Shown here: positions 28,391 through 36,309 of the stretch, piece by piece
Layout: each line of letters opens with the position of its first letter
How positions within the stretch are numbered: the stretch's first letter is position 1
Assembly: GCF_001700965.1 (NCBI RefSeq)
Contig: NZ_CP016756.1
Span: 3,090,501 to 3,154,500 of the forward strand
Source: Stenotrophomonas nitritireducens
Lineage (GTDB): Bacteria; Pseudomonadota; Gammaproteobacteria; Xanthomonadales; Xanthomonadaceae
DNA length: 64,000 bases
Direction: 5' to 3'
Translations under genes and position numbers: made by a program
The notes under the pieces: generated by a model
Database searches by the model: none
What the model saw: only the letters and a program-made list of their open reading frames with translations
What the model was told of the DNA's origin: nothing

Positions 28391-29500
28391 ATGAGTCAGT
28401 TCACCGCCACCGATCACCTGCTGATGGCCCGCGCGCTGCGCCTGGCCGAACGCGCGGCCTGGACCACCCGCCCGAATCCGATGGTGGGCTGTGTCATTGC
28501 CCACGGCGATGAAGTGGTGGGCGAGGGCTGGCATCAGCGCGCTGGCGGCCCGCATGCCGAAGTGTTTGCGTTGCGCCAGGCCGGTGAGCACGCGCGCGGT
28601 GCTACTGCTTACGTCACTTTGGAACCCTGCGCGCACTACGGCCGCACGCCGCCCTGCGCGCTGGCGCTGATCGATGCTGGTGTGGGCCGGGTGGTGGCGG
28701 CGATGGCCGATCCCTTCCCTGACGTGGATGGCGGCGGCTTCGCGCTGCTGCGCCAGGCTGGCATCCACGTCGAGGTGGGTTTGATGGCGGCGCAGGCGCG
28801 TGAGCTCAATCATGGGTTTCTATCGCGCATCGAGCGTGCCCGCCCGTTTGTGCGGGTGAAACTGGCCAGCAGCCTGGATGGACGCACGGCAATGGCCAAC
28901 GGCGAATCCAAGTGGATCACGGGTGAGGCGGCACGTGCCGACGTGCAGCAGTGGCGTGCCCGCGCGGGCGCGATCCTGACCGGCGCGGCAACGGTGTTGG
29001 CGGACGATCCGCTGCTGACCGCACGCCCGCAGGCCGGCGAATTTCTACCGCCATTGCGGGTAGTGCTGGACGCACGGCTGCGCACCTTGGACTGCAAACG
29101 TGTGCGCGAAGGCGAGGCGGCCACCTTGTATCTGCATGATCCGTCGGTGCCGGTGCCCGCGCTGGAGGATGCCGAATTCGCCGGCGTGGGTGTGCAGGGC
29201 GATGGCCGGCTTGATCTGGCCGAGGTGATGGCGATGCTGGCCACGCGCGGGATCAACGAGGTGCATGTCGAAGCGGGGCCAACCCTGTGCGGCGCTTTGC
29301 TCAAGGCCGGATTGGTTGACGAACTGTTGCTGTACATAGCGCCCTTGTTGATGGGCGATGGCGCGCGGCCGTTGTTGGCGGGCCTGGGCATTGAGCATAT
29401 GGCCCAAGCCCTGCCGCTGGAGGTGCATGACACACGCATGCTCGGCAAAGACCTGCGTCTGCTGCTGCGGCCCTCATTAGGGACGGCGTCGCCCCGCTGA
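28391..29500 (+). CDS. ribD: bifunctional riboflavin biosynthesis protein RibD (deaminase/reductase)
   Basis: 369 residues. The N-terminal cytidine-deaminase-like domain has the zinc ligands PHAEV (about 50) and PCAHYGRTPPC (about 75-85). The C-terminal reductase domain (about 150-365) contains VRVKLASSLDGRTA, the start of the RibD_C fold, and VEAGPTLCGALL. It converts the pyrimidine product of GTP cyclohydrolase II to the ribityl form with NADPH. Start ATG 28391 opens at the family N-terminus; the long upstream extension of the frame runs through the GNAT gene and is not used. ribD is not under the FMN riboswitch here: the riboswitch lies 1.5 kb downstream, before ribE. Confidence 0.96.
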   Translation: MSQFTATDHLLMARALRLAERAAWTTRPNPMVGCVIAHGDEVVGEGWHQRAGGPHAEVFALRQAGEHARGATAYVTLEPCAHYGRTPPCALALIDAGVGRVVAAMADPFPDVDGGGFALLRQAGIHVEVGLMAAQARELNHGFLSRIERARPFVRVKLASSLDGRTAMANGESKWITGEAARADVQQWRARAGAILTGAATVLADDPLLTARPQAGEFLPPLRVVLDARLRTLDCKRVREGEAATLYLHDPSVPVPALEDAEFAGVGVQGDGRLDLAEVMAMLATRGINEVHVEAGPTLCGALLKAGLVDELLLYIAPLLMGDGARPLLAGLGIEHMAQALPLEVHDTRMLGKDLRLLLRPSLGTASPR

Positions 29501-29513
29501 GCGCAGCGCACCC

Positions 29514-29580
29514 GTAGTGCCGAGCCATGCTCGGCAGGGGCTTTACCGGGAACGCCTTGCCGAGCATGGCTCGGCACTAC
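29514..29580. repeat. SMAG-like palindromic repeat dimer, copy 1
   Basis: 67 bases beginning GTAGTGCCGAGCC and ending in the exact complement GGCTCGGCACTAC, with a nested CCGAGCATGG/GCTCGG core. Both ends show GTAG or CTAC, the hallmark of the SMAG family of Stenotrophomonas maltophilia. It starts 14 bases after the ribD stop and may act as its transcript end. Confidence 0.8.
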
Positions 29581-29674
29581 ACGGATGACGCCCCGCAACG
29601 CAGCCGGAAAGCACCGCTCCTGTAAGGGCCAATGTCTGCAGCTGCAGCCGTCAGTGGGGACGGCCAGCGCACCA

Positions 29675-29741
29675 GTAGTGCCGAGCCATGCTCGGCAGGG
29701 GCTTTACCGGGAACGCCTTGCCGAGCATGGCTCGGCACTAC
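29675..29741. repeat. SMAG-like palindromic repeat dimer, copy 2
   Basis: Base-for-base identical to the 67-base copy at 29514-29580, in the same orientation, 161 bases further on. The 94 bases between them show no gene. Confidence 0.8.
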
Positions 29742-29780
29742 ATGAATCACGCACGCTGGCTGCAATCCGAAAAATAAAAA

Positions 29781-29800
29781 CGGGGGCCTTTCGGCCCCCG
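29781..29800 (-). terminator. Rho-independent terminator of the Ax21-like gene
   Basis: Perfect 8-bp stem CGGGGGCC / GGCCCCCG with a GAAA loop on the minus strand, followed there by TTTTTATTTTT. A textbook terminator, 25 bases after the stop codon. Confidence 0.93.
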
Positions 29801-29825
29801 CTGCATTAAACCCGGTATGGCCGGA

Positions 29826-30449
29826 TCAGAAGCTGGCGCGTACGCCGACCGAGTACTGGGCGAAGTCACCCATCCACTGGCCTTCAGCAACCACGCCCCA
29901 GGTCTTGTTGAACTTGACCTGGCCGCCCAGCACGCCGACGAACTCGGTGTCCATGTCGCTGCCATCAAGGGCGCCGCCCTTGATCCACGCTTCGGTACGT
30001 GCCGACGGCTTGCCGCGCAGGCCGACGGTCACGCGACCGGCGTTGACGTGGCTCTTGTAGGTGCCGTTGTCTTCGCCAGCACCGCTCAGCTTTTCGTCAA
30101 GGCTCAGGCGCAACCAGGCGATGTCGGCGGTGAAGTCGACGCGCTCGCTCATGTTCATGTGGTAACCGGCGCCCAGCTCCGGCTGGCCCAGCTTGACCTT
30201 CGAGCGTACGCCGTTGCCCCAGTTGATCGACTTGCGGACCTGCGAGTAACCGGCGAACAGGTTGACCTTGTCGGCGATATCAAACGAACCGCGCAGGTAG
30301 GCGCCGTCCAGGTTCGGGTCATCGAGGTCGTTGCTGTTGATCTGGACCTGGGTCCAGCCGGCTTCGGCGTAGGTGTAGCTGAGCTCGTCAGCGGAGGCGA
30401 CAACAGGTGCGGCTGCCAGCATGGCGGCCAGAATCAGGGTCTTGCGCAT
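29826..30449 (-). CDS. Ax21-family small outer-membrane beta-barrel protein
   Basis: 207 residues. A signal peptide MRKTLILAAMLAAAPVVASA is followed by ELSYTYAEAGW, the conserved mature start of the Ax21-like family of Stenotrophomonas and Xanthomonas. Eight or so amphipathic strands follow, and the C-terminus ends in Phe (YSVGVRASF), as required for barrel assembly. It belongs to the outer membrane. The early literature on Ax21 as a secreted signal was withdrawn, so no signalling role is claimed. It has its own promoter, operator-like repeat and terminator and is inserted, on the opposite strand, between ribD and the rest of the rib genes. Confidence 0.88.
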   Translation of the reverse strand: MRKTLILAAMLAAAPVVASADELSYTYAEAGWTQVQINSNDLDDPNLDGAYLRGSFDIADKVNLFAGYSQVRKSINWGNGVRSKVKLGQPELGAGYHMNMSERVDFTADIAWLRLSLDEKLSGAGEDNGTYKSHVNAGRVTVGLRGKPSARTEAWIKGGALDGSDMDTEFVGVLGGQVKFNKTWGVVAEGQWMGDFAQYSVGVRASF

Positions 30450-30527
30450 GGAATCCTCTTGGATGTGATGTCCGTGTCAACCGACCCCTTGCGGGCCGGA
30501 ACCGTAACGTCTTGTGACGGTGCGCGG

Positions 30528-30555
30528 ATTCTAACGAAAAATTCACATGTGACAA
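30528..30555 (-). promoter_or_regulatory. promoter of the Ax21-like gene with operator-like repeat
   Basis: On the minus strand, -35 TTGTCA (30550-30555) and -10 TAGAAT (30528-30533) are 16 bases apart, each with five of six consensus bases. An inverted repeat TTCACA (30542-30547) / TGTGAA (30560-30565) straddles the -35 box, and TCACATGTGA (30543-30552) is a perfect palindrome inside it, so repressor control is plausible. Confidence 0.7.
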
Positions 30556-30783
30556 GTGGTGTGAAGATGCCGACTGCATAGTCACGGATCCGTTCGGATA
30601 TAGGACTTTTGCGCGGTATGGCGTTATTTCTCGGAACTTTATCGTCCAATTGACTGAATTCCGAATTTTTGCCGCGTGCTCGCCGATGGCGGAGCAGGGC
30701 GATACTTCCAGAGCAATCCCATTAATTTGGCTGCAGGTTCTGCTCCAGTAGCGTCCCTTTTCAGGGTAGGTAACGTGGGTTGT

Positions 30784-30809
30784 TGCAGGTAACCCTTTGG
30801 CTACCTGCA
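30784..30809. other. inverted repeat with GGTAAC repeats
   Basis: TGCAGGTA (30784-30791) and TACCTGCA (30802-30809) form an 8-bp inverted repeat with a 10-base spacer. GGTAAC occurs just before it (30769) and inside it, and a related TGTAAC after it. It could be an operator or a small hairpin; no regulator is known. Confidence 0.35.
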
Positions 30810-30972
30810 TGTAACCTCAGGCGCCGTGGCACCTCAGCCAGGCGCGGCAGCAGTACGTGCGGAGCTCCATGCCGCAAAGTCCTGGCGGCGAAAACGGCCG
30901 CTCCGCCGCCCCGTTCCACCGATGGGAAGCACTTGTTCAGCCGGGCCCGGGCCTTGCTGGGACCAGCGCTGC

Positions 30973-30978
30973 TACAAT
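30973..30978 (+). promoter_or_regulatory. -10 box of the riboflavin operon
   Basis: TACAAT, about 30 bases before the FMN aptamer. TTGCTG lies only 13 bases upstream, too close to be a normal -35, so only the -10 is claimed. Confidence 0.5.
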
Positions 30979-31009
30979 CGCTGGGCCGGTTCGCCGGCAC
31001 TCACAAACG

Positions 31010-31186
31010 TCTTCAGGGCGGGGTGCAACTCCCCACCGGCGGTAGGTGCAACGCTCCCGATGGGGTCGCTGCATAAGCCCGCGAGCGCTCCAGCAAGGCC
31101 CGCACAGCAGTGCGGTTACCGGTCGGAGGTCAGCAGATCCGGTCAGATGCCGGAGCCGACGGTCATAGTCCGGATGAAAGAAGACG
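31010..31186 (+). ncRNA. FMN riboswitch (RFN element)
   Basis: All conserved blocks are present in order: CTTCAGGGCGGGGTGCAA, CTCCCCACCGGCGGTA, a variable arm, AAGCCCGCGAGC, then GGTCAGCAGATCCGGT, CCGGAGCCGACGGT, ATAGTCCGGATGAAAGAAGA. The aptamer closes with CTTC/GAAG pairing. Downstream, CGGTCCCC (31193-31200) can pair with GGGGCCG (31206-31212), a candidate expression-platform hairpin. FMN binding is expected to lower expression of ribE and, by overlap, ribBX, ribH and nusB. Confidence 0.97.
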
Positions 31187-31265
31187 GTGTTTCGGTCCCC
31201 TTGCAGGGGCCGTGCGCCTGTTTGCCTTGCGGCGTTTTTCGCTCACTGTATTGCGGAGAACGTTA

Positions 31266-31868
31266 GTGTTTACTGGAATCATCGAAGGCGTCGGCCGTCT
31301 GGCCGCACGCGAACCCATCGGCGGCGATGTCCGCTTCACCTTCGCCGTCGGCAGCCTGCCGTTCGAGCAGGTGCAGATGGGCGAGAGTATCGCCGTCAAC
31401 GGCGTCTGCCTGACCGTCATCGAGTTCGACGGCAGCAGTTTCAAGGCCGATGCCTCCACCGAAACCCTGGATCTGACCACGCTCGGCGGCCTGGCCGAGG
31501 GCGCGGTGATCAATCTCGAACGCGCCATGCGCCCGACCGACCGCCTCGGTGGTCATCTGGTCAGCGGCCATGTCGATGGCCTGGGCAAGGTGCTGTCCAT
31601 CCACGAGGATGCGCGCGCGCTGCGTTGGCGCTTTGCCGCACCCAAGCCGCTGCTCAAGTACATCGCCAAGAAAGGCTCGATCTGCGTGGATGGCGTCAGC
31701 CTCACCGTCAACGAAGCCGATGACGAAGGCTTTGAAGTCGCGCTGATCCCGCACACCGTCGCCAATACCGCCTTCTCCACCACCGGCGTGGGCAGTGCGG
31801 TCAATCTGGAAATCGATCTGGTCGCCCGCTATGTCGAGCGCCTGCTGGGCCAAGGAGCCGCACAATGA
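31266..31868 (+). CDS. ribE: riboflavin synthase, alpha chain
   Basis: 200 residues in two lumazine-binding repeats (about 1-97 and 98-195). The first starts MFTGIIEGVG and includes AVNGVCLTV; the second includes GHLVSGHVDGLGKV and GVSLTVNEA. It dismutates two molecules of dimethyl-ribityllumazine to riboflavin. The start is GTG 31266, with GGAG seven bases upstream; the frame is open further but runs into the riboswitch. First gene behind the FMN riboswitch; its stop overlaps the ribBX start (ATGA). Confidence 0.97.
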   Translation: MFTGIIEGVGRLAAREPIGGDVRFTFAVGSLPFEQVQMGESIAVNGVCLTVIEFDGSSFKADASTETLDLTTLGGLAEGAVINLERAMRPTDRLGGHLVSGHVDGLGKVLSIHEDARALRWRFAAPKPLLKYIAKKGSICVDGVSLTVNEADDEGFEVALIPHTVANTAFSTTGVGSAVNLEIDLVARYVERLLGQGAAQ

Positions 31869-33010
31869 ATTTCGCCCCCGTTCCCGAACTGCTGGAAGAG
31901 ATCCGCGCCGGTCGCATGGTGGTCATCGTCGATGACGAAGACCGCGAGAACGAAGGCGATCTGATCATGGCGGCGGAGTTGGTCAAGCCGTCGGACATCA
32001 ACTTCATGGTCACCCATGGCCGCGGCCTGGTATGCCTGCCGCTCACCCGCAGCCGTGCTGCCGATCTTGGTCTGGCGCCGATGGTGCAGGCCAATACCGC
32101 ACAGTTCCAGACCAATTTCACGGTCAGTATTGAAGCGGCCGAAGGCGTGACCACCGGCATTTCCGCGCATGACCGTGCACATACCATCCGCACGGCGGTG
32201 AAGGCCAACGCCAAGCCGTCCGACCTGCACCAGCCTGGCCACATCTTCCCGTTGATCGCCCAGCCCGGTGGTGTGCTGACCCGCGCCGGTCACACCGAAG
32301 CCGGCGTTGATCTGGCGATGCTGGCCGGTCTGGAGCCGGCCGGCGTGCTGGTGGAAATCCTCAACCCCGACGGCAGCATGGCGCGCCGCCCGGAACTGGA
32401 AGTGTTTGCCCGCGAGCACGGCCTGAAGATGGGCTCCATCGCCGACCTGATCGCCTACCGGCTGGCCACCGAACATACCGTTGAGCGCGTCGACGAGCGC
32501 GAAATCGCCACCGAGTTCGGTGTTTTCAACCTTGTCACCTACCGCGACCGCATCGCCAACGACCTGCATTTCGCGCTGGTCCGGGGCACCCCGGACAAGG
32601 ACACGCCCACCTTGGTGCGGGTGCAGGTGGAAAACCCGCTGGCCGACCTGCTGCATTGGCGCCGGGATGATTTTGGCGTGGCCAATACCGATGCGCTGCG
32701 GGCCATCGACGCCGCCGGTGCCGGAGTGATGGTGGTGCTGTCGGCACCGCGCGACACCAATTCATTGCTGGCCCGCCTGCGCCAGCAGCCGGCGCCGGTC
32801 ATCCCGGGCAAGGACAAGGACGTGGGCCAGTGGCGCCGCAACGGTGCCGGCGCGCAGATCCTGTCGGATCTGGGCCTGGGCAAGCTGCGCGTGCTGGGCA
32901 CCCCGCGCCGGCAGATCGGCCTGGCCGGTTACGGCCTGGAAATCGTCGAAACCCTGAAGCCGGAAACCAGTGACGAGGAACCAGCAACTAGTTTTGAGGT
33001 CAGGAACTAG
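31865..33010 (+). CDS. ribBX: RibBX: DHBP synthase fused to a degenerate GTP cyclohydrolase II domain
   Basis: 381 residues. Residues about 1-205 are a complete DHBP synthase: [16 protein letters not shown] holds the acidic active-site loop and HTEAGVDLA the catalytic His. The rest aligns with the GTP cyclohydrolase II fold but lacks its zinc cysteines (the region of CxxDxxxxxxCxC reads [13 protein letters not shown]) and the GRGIGL loop; the late [10 protein letters not shown] motif remains. This matches the RibBX variant described for many Proteobacteria, whose second domain is not a working cyclohydrolase. A separate ribA would then be needed. The last 17 or so residues come from repeat-like DNA. 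Confidence 0.92.
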   Translation: MNFAPVPELLEEIRAGRMVVIVDDEDRENEGDLIMAAELVKPSDINFMVTHGRGLVCLPLTRSRAADLGLAPMVQANTAQFQTNFTVSIEAAEGVTTGISAHDRAHTIRTAVKANAKPSDLHQPGHIFPLIAQPGGVLTRAGHTEAGVDLAMLAGLEPAGVLVEILNPDGSMARRPELEVFAREHGLKMGSIADLIAYRLATEHTVERVDEREIATEFGVFNLVTYRDRIANDLHFALVRGTPDKDTPTLVRVQVENPLADLLHWRRDDFGVANTDALRAIDAAGAGVMVVLSAPRDTNSLLARLRQQPAPVIPGKDKDVGQWRRNGAGAQILSDLGLGKLRVLGTPRRQIGLAGYGLEIVETLKPETSDEEPATSFEVRN

Positions 33011-33015
33011 TGGTC

Positions 33016-33073
33016 AGGAACGAGAAACCAGTAAAGGTTGGGCGGTTTGGCTGTTCACTCGTTTCTCGTTCCT
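33016..33073. repeat. long inverted repeat between ribBX and ribH
   Basis: Perfect 13-bp arms AGGAACGAGAAAC (33016-33028) and GTTTCTCGTTCCT (33061-33073) around a 32-base loop. The left arm belongs to a series of related GAAC/CCAGT/AACTAG words that starts inside the last codons of ribBX. It could attenuate transcription into ribH or be a small mobile repeat. Confidence 0.65.
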
Positions 33074-33143
33074 ACACCCCCAAGTTTCTGCTTCAAGAGC
33101 CGCGCACGTTAAACTTACCCACCCTCAGGAACCCCACGCCCCC

Positions 33144-33611
33144 ATGAGCCACTACGAAGGCGACCTCCGCCCGGCCGGATCGGCCCGTTTTGCCATCATT
33201 GCCAGCCGCTGGAATGCCCGGATCACCGATATCCTGGTCACCGGCGCCCGCAAGAGCCTGGCCGGCAACGGTATCGGCGAGGACGCCATCGACGTGGTCC
33301 GTGTGCCCGGTGCCTGGGAAATCCCCCTGGTTGCCGCGCGTCTGGCTGCAGCCGGGCAGCACGCTGCGATCATCGCCCTGGGCTGCGTGATCCGTGGCGA
33401 AACCCGCCATTACGAACACGTTGCCGACCGCTGTGCCGAAGGCCTGATGCGCGCCCAGCTGGATTTTGGCGTGCCGGTGCTCAATGGCGTGCTGGCGGTG
33501 GAGCGGGTGGAGGATGCCGATGCCCGTGCGGGCGGCAACCATGGCAACAAGGGTGAGGAAGCCGCATTGTCGGCATTGGAAATGGTCAATCTTCTGGAAC
33601 AGCTGCCATGA
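33144..33611 (+). CDS. ribH: 6,7-dimethyl-8-ribityllumazine synthase
   Basis: 155 residues, the length of E. coli RibH (156). Conserved elements: [21 protein letters not shown] (residues about 55-62) and the catalytic [13 protein letters not shown] with His. It condenses the ribityl-pyrimidine with DHBP. ATG 33144 matches the family start; AGGA lies rather far upstream (15 bases). Stop overlaps nusB (ATGA). Confidence 0.97.
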   Translation: MSHYEGDLRPAGSARFAIIASRWNARITDILVTGARKSLAGNGIGEDAIDVVRVPGAWEIPLVAARLAAAGQHAAIIALGCVIRGETRHYEHVADRCAEGLMRAQLDFGVPVLNGVLAVERVEDADARAGGNHGNKGEEAALSALEMVNLLEQLP

Positions 33612-34087
33612 ACAACAAGAACAACGGCAAGCCTGCCGGAAAGCCGGTCCGTCGCGATGGCGTCGACCCGGTACTGCGCTCGCGCGCGCGTCGCCGTGCC
33701 CTGCAGGCAATCTATGCCTGGCAGATATCCGGCGGCAACGCCGAGTCGCTGCTGGCCCAGTTCGCCCACGAACAGGCCCACGAAATCGCCGACCTGGTGT
33801 ACTTCGAAAGCCTGCTGCGCGGCGTGCTGGACAACCGCCGTGATCTGGACGAGGCGCTGGCCCCGTTCGTCGACCGTGCGGTCGAAGAAGTGGATGCCAT
33901 CGAGCGTGCGGTACTGCGCGTGGCGGCCTTCGAACTGCGTTACCGCCAGGATGTGCCGTACCGCGTGGTGATCAACGAAGCCATCGAAACCGCCAAGCGG
34001 TTTGGCTCCGAGCACGGCCATACCTATGTCAATGGCGTGCTTGACCGCGCCGCGCTAGAGTGGCGCAAGACTGAATCCAACCAATAA
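33608..34087 (+). CDS. nusB: transcription antitermination factor NusB
   Basis: 159 residues, all-helical, with the NusB landmarks [20 protein letters not shown] (about 25-44, RNA-binding face), [23 protein letters not shown] and [16 protein letters not shown] near the end. It joins NusE and boxA RNA in rRNA antitermination. It overlaps ribH by four bases, the standard ribH-nusB coupling. The first 20 residues are a basic extension not found in E. coli. Confidence 0.96.
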   Translation: MNNKNNGKPAGKPVRRDGVDPVLRSRARRRALQAIYAWQISGGNAESLLAQFAHEQAHEIADLVYFESLLRGVLDNRRDLDEALAPFVDRAVEEVDAIERAVLRVAAFELRYRQDVPYRVVINEAIETAKRFGSEHGHTYVNGVLDRAALEWRKTESNQ

Positions 34088-34133
34088 CCGACGGCGGCGG
34101 CTTCGCCACCAACGGGGTTTGCTGCAGCGCCGG

Positions 34134-34167
34134 GCCGGCATCATCGGCGCCGGCGTTGTTGTTTTTT
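34134..34167 (+). terminator. terminator-like hairpin between nusB and thiL
   Basis: GCCGGC (34134-34139) pairs with GCCGGC (34149-34154), then TTGTTGTTTTTT. It ends 13 bases before the thiL ATG, so it may end nusB transcription or attenuate thiL. Confidence 0.6.
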
Positions 34168-34180
34168 AGGGAGCGCGATC

Positions 34181-35173
34181 ATGAGCCTTGACGAGTTTGG
34201 ACTGATCGAGCGGATACGTCGGCGTACCGCTGCGCGCGACGATATCGTGCTGGGCATTGGCGATGATGCGGCGTTGCTACAGCCGGCGCCGGGCCAGCAA
34301 CTGGTGGTGACCACCGACACACTCAATATCGGCGTGCACTTTCCGCCAGAAACGCCCGTGGCCGATATAGGCTGGAAAGCCTTGGCGGTGAACCTCTCCG
34401 ATCTTGCCGCGATGGGCGCAACGCCGGCCTGGTGCAGCTTGTCGTTGTCACTGCCCGATGCCAGTGCGCAATGGGTGGACGCATTTGCGCAGGGGTTCTT
34501 CGCACTTGCCGATCTGCACGGCATCGCCCTGATTGGTGGCGATACCACCCGTGGCCCGCTGTCGATTTCAATCACTGCGATGGGCCAGGTGCCTGCAGGG
34601 CAGGCGTTGCGTCGCGACGGCGCGCAGCCCGGTGATGACATCTGGGTCAGTGGCGTGCCCGGCGAAGCGGGGCTGGCCTTGGCGCTGTGGCAGCAGAACG
34701 CGTTGGACGTAAGCCGGATTGCCGACGATTCCGCGCGTGAGCACCTGCGCCTGCGTCTGGCCCGGCCCACACCGCGGGTTGAACTGGGTCGCGCGCTGCG
34801 CGGCGTGGCGACCGCCGCGGTGGATGTTTCCGATGGGCTTCTGGCCGACCTCGGGCACATCTGCACACGCAGTGGCGTAGCCGCCGATGTGCTTGAAAAC
34901 GCGCTGCCCGCCTCGCCGGCGGCACAGCAATGCGCGCTTTCGGGCGCCTTCAATGCATTGCGTACGGGCGCTGGCGATGACTACGAATTGTGTTTTACCG
35001 CCCCTCGGGCGCAGCGGCAGGCGGTGCACGAAACCATGGCTTCCGTAGCAGTTCCGCTTACCCGGATTGGCTATATTCGAGCCGGGACCGGGCTGCAGGT
35101 GATCAACCAGGAGGGGGATGTGCTGGTGGCGTCGAAGCAGGGCTACAACCACTTTTCGGGCACTGGGGAATAG
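34181..35173 (+). CDS. thiL: thiamine-monophosphate kinase
   Basis: 330 residues. AIRS/PurM-like fold: N-terminal GIGDDAALL (about 27-35) and TDTLNIGVHF bind Mg and ATP; VNLSDLAAMGA and GGDTTRG continue the site; DVSDGLLADLGHI and GDDYELCF lie in the C-terminal domain. It makes thiamine diphosphate from the monophosphate. ATG 34181 has AGGGAG upstream. It is the usual partner downstream of nusB. Confidence 0.96.
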   Translation: MSLDEFGLIERIRRRTAARDDIVLGIGDDAALLQPAPGQQLVVTTDTLNIGVHFPPETPVADIGWKALAVNLSDLAAMGATPAWCSLSLSLPDASAQWVDAFAQGFFALADLHGIALIGGDTTRGPLSISITAMGQVPAGQALRRDGAQPGDDIWVSGVPGEAGLALALWQQNALDVSRIADDSAREHLRLRLARPTPRVELGRALRGVATAAVDVSDGLLADLGHICTRSGVAADVLENALPASPAAQQCALSGAFNALRTGAGDDYELCFTAPRAQRQAVHETMASVAVPLTRIGYIRAGTGLQVINQEGDVLVASKQGYNHFSGTGE

Positions 35174-35316
35174 GGGAACCCCGCCATACGTACGACAAAT
35201 CTGCCGCGTTCACGCGGTGTCCACGTATTCATATTTAACATCGCGACTGTGATGGAAGTCGCATTTTGATGCAGCGCACTGGCTGCATCCAGCGACCGCA
35301 AACAGGGGATGGGGTA

Positions 35317-35751
35317 GTGGAAACAGCAACATTGGAAAAGCTCAGGGCCAAGGTGAGTGATGCAGCGTCACCTTCGTCCAGCGTGGATGGCGCGGCGCTC
35401 GAAACCGAACTCGACAAGGTCATCGAGCGCAGCACCGGCATTTCCATGCTGCTGGTATCCACGGCCGATGGCCGCGCGATCGCTCACCGTTCGTTGAACA
35501 AGCTTGATCCTCGCCGCTTGTCGGCGATGAGCAACTCGTTTCTTACGCTCGGTGAAACCCTCTCGCGCGAGCTTGGCCTCAGCACCGCGGATTACGTGAC
35601 CATGTCCACCTCGCAGGGCAGCATGGTGCTGGTGCGCGTTGCCGCGGACCGGCCTTACACGTTGGCTGCGCTGGGGCATGCCGATACATCGCTCGCCATC
35701 CTGTTGTATGCCGCCCGCGATGCCGCGGCGCGGATCAAGCAGTTGCTGTAA
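35317..35751 (+). CDS. Roadblock/LC7 protein A (MglB/CvnB-like)
   Basis: 144 residues. A single Roadblock/LC7 domain spans about 25-135: ELDKVIERSTGISMLLVSTADGRAIAHRS, then FLTLGETLSRELG, TMSTSQGSMVLVRV and TLAALGHADTSLAILLYAARDAA. Such proteins dimerise and act as regulators of small GTPases. Start GTG 35317 has AGGGG eight bases upstream; an ATG at 35269 would add 16 residues. It is the first of four co-directed genes that end with a GTPase gene. Confidence 0.82.
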   Translation: METATLEKLRAKVSDAASPSSSVDGAALETELDKVIERSTGISMLLVSTADGRAIAHRSLNKLDPRRLSAMSNSFLTLGETLSRELGLSTADYVTMSTSQGSMVLVRVAADRPYTLAALGHADTSLAILLYAARDAAARIKQLL

Positions 35752-35908
35752 CTCACCCGTTGCAGAGCATCCGTGCTGCAGTTCGCCTGGCGTGCCGGGA
35801 AACCTGCGCGGCTGATCGATACGGGCTGCAGAAACACGGGTGTCGCCGGGCATGCGCCTGACCGCACCACACCTCATAGACAACATTCGCTCAGGAACGG
35901 AGAACACC

Positions 35909-36271
35909 ATGGCTGGAAACGTCAAGCTGGACAAGTTGAATGAAATCGCAGGTTTCGTCGGCGCTGCACTGGTCGACAGTGACAGTGGCATGGCGTTGGG
36001 CATGCTGGGCGGTGGCCCGATCAATCTGGAAGTTGCGGCCGCAGGCAACACCGAAGTGGTGCGCGCCAAGCGCCGCGTCGCTGCCTCGCTGGGCATCACC
36101 GATGCGATTGAAGACATCCTGATCACCCTGACCAGGCAGTACCACCTGATCCGTCCGCTGGAAAGCAACGCGGACCTGTTCCTGTACGTGGTGCTTGACC
36201 GTTCGCGCGCCAACCTGGCGCTGGCCCGCCATGAGCTGAAGTCGTTCGAACAGACGCTCGATTTCAAGTGA
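35909..36271 (+). CDS. Roadblock/LC7-like protein B
   Basis: 120 residues. KLDKLNEIAGFVGAALVDSDSGMALGMLGGG matches the first half of a Roadblock fold; DILITLTRQYHLIRPL and FLYVVLDRSRANLALARHELKSFE match the second half. ATG 35909 has GGAG eight bases upstream. 157 bases separate it from Roadblock A. It probably pairs with protein A or forms its own dimer on the GTPase. Confidence 0.75.
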   Translation: MAGNVKLDKLNEIAGFVGAALVDSDSGMALGMLGGGPINLEVAAAGNTEVVRAKRRVAASLGITDAIEDILITLTRQYHLIRPLESNADLFLYVVLDRSRANLALARHELKSFEQTLDFK

Positions 36272-36309
36272 TGCAACGCCGAGCCGCTGCTCCGTGACGG
36301 AGCAGCGGC

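Larger units (their letters stand above)
30450..31009. other. long intergenic region before the riboflavin operon
   Basis: 560 bases with no credible gene, more AT-rich than its surroundings in the left half. It carries the Ax21-like gene's promoter and operator, an inverted repeat with GGTAAC repeats near 30775-30820, and the -10 box of the rib operon, each listed separately. Nothing recognisable lies between 30570 and 30770. Confidence 0.6.
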
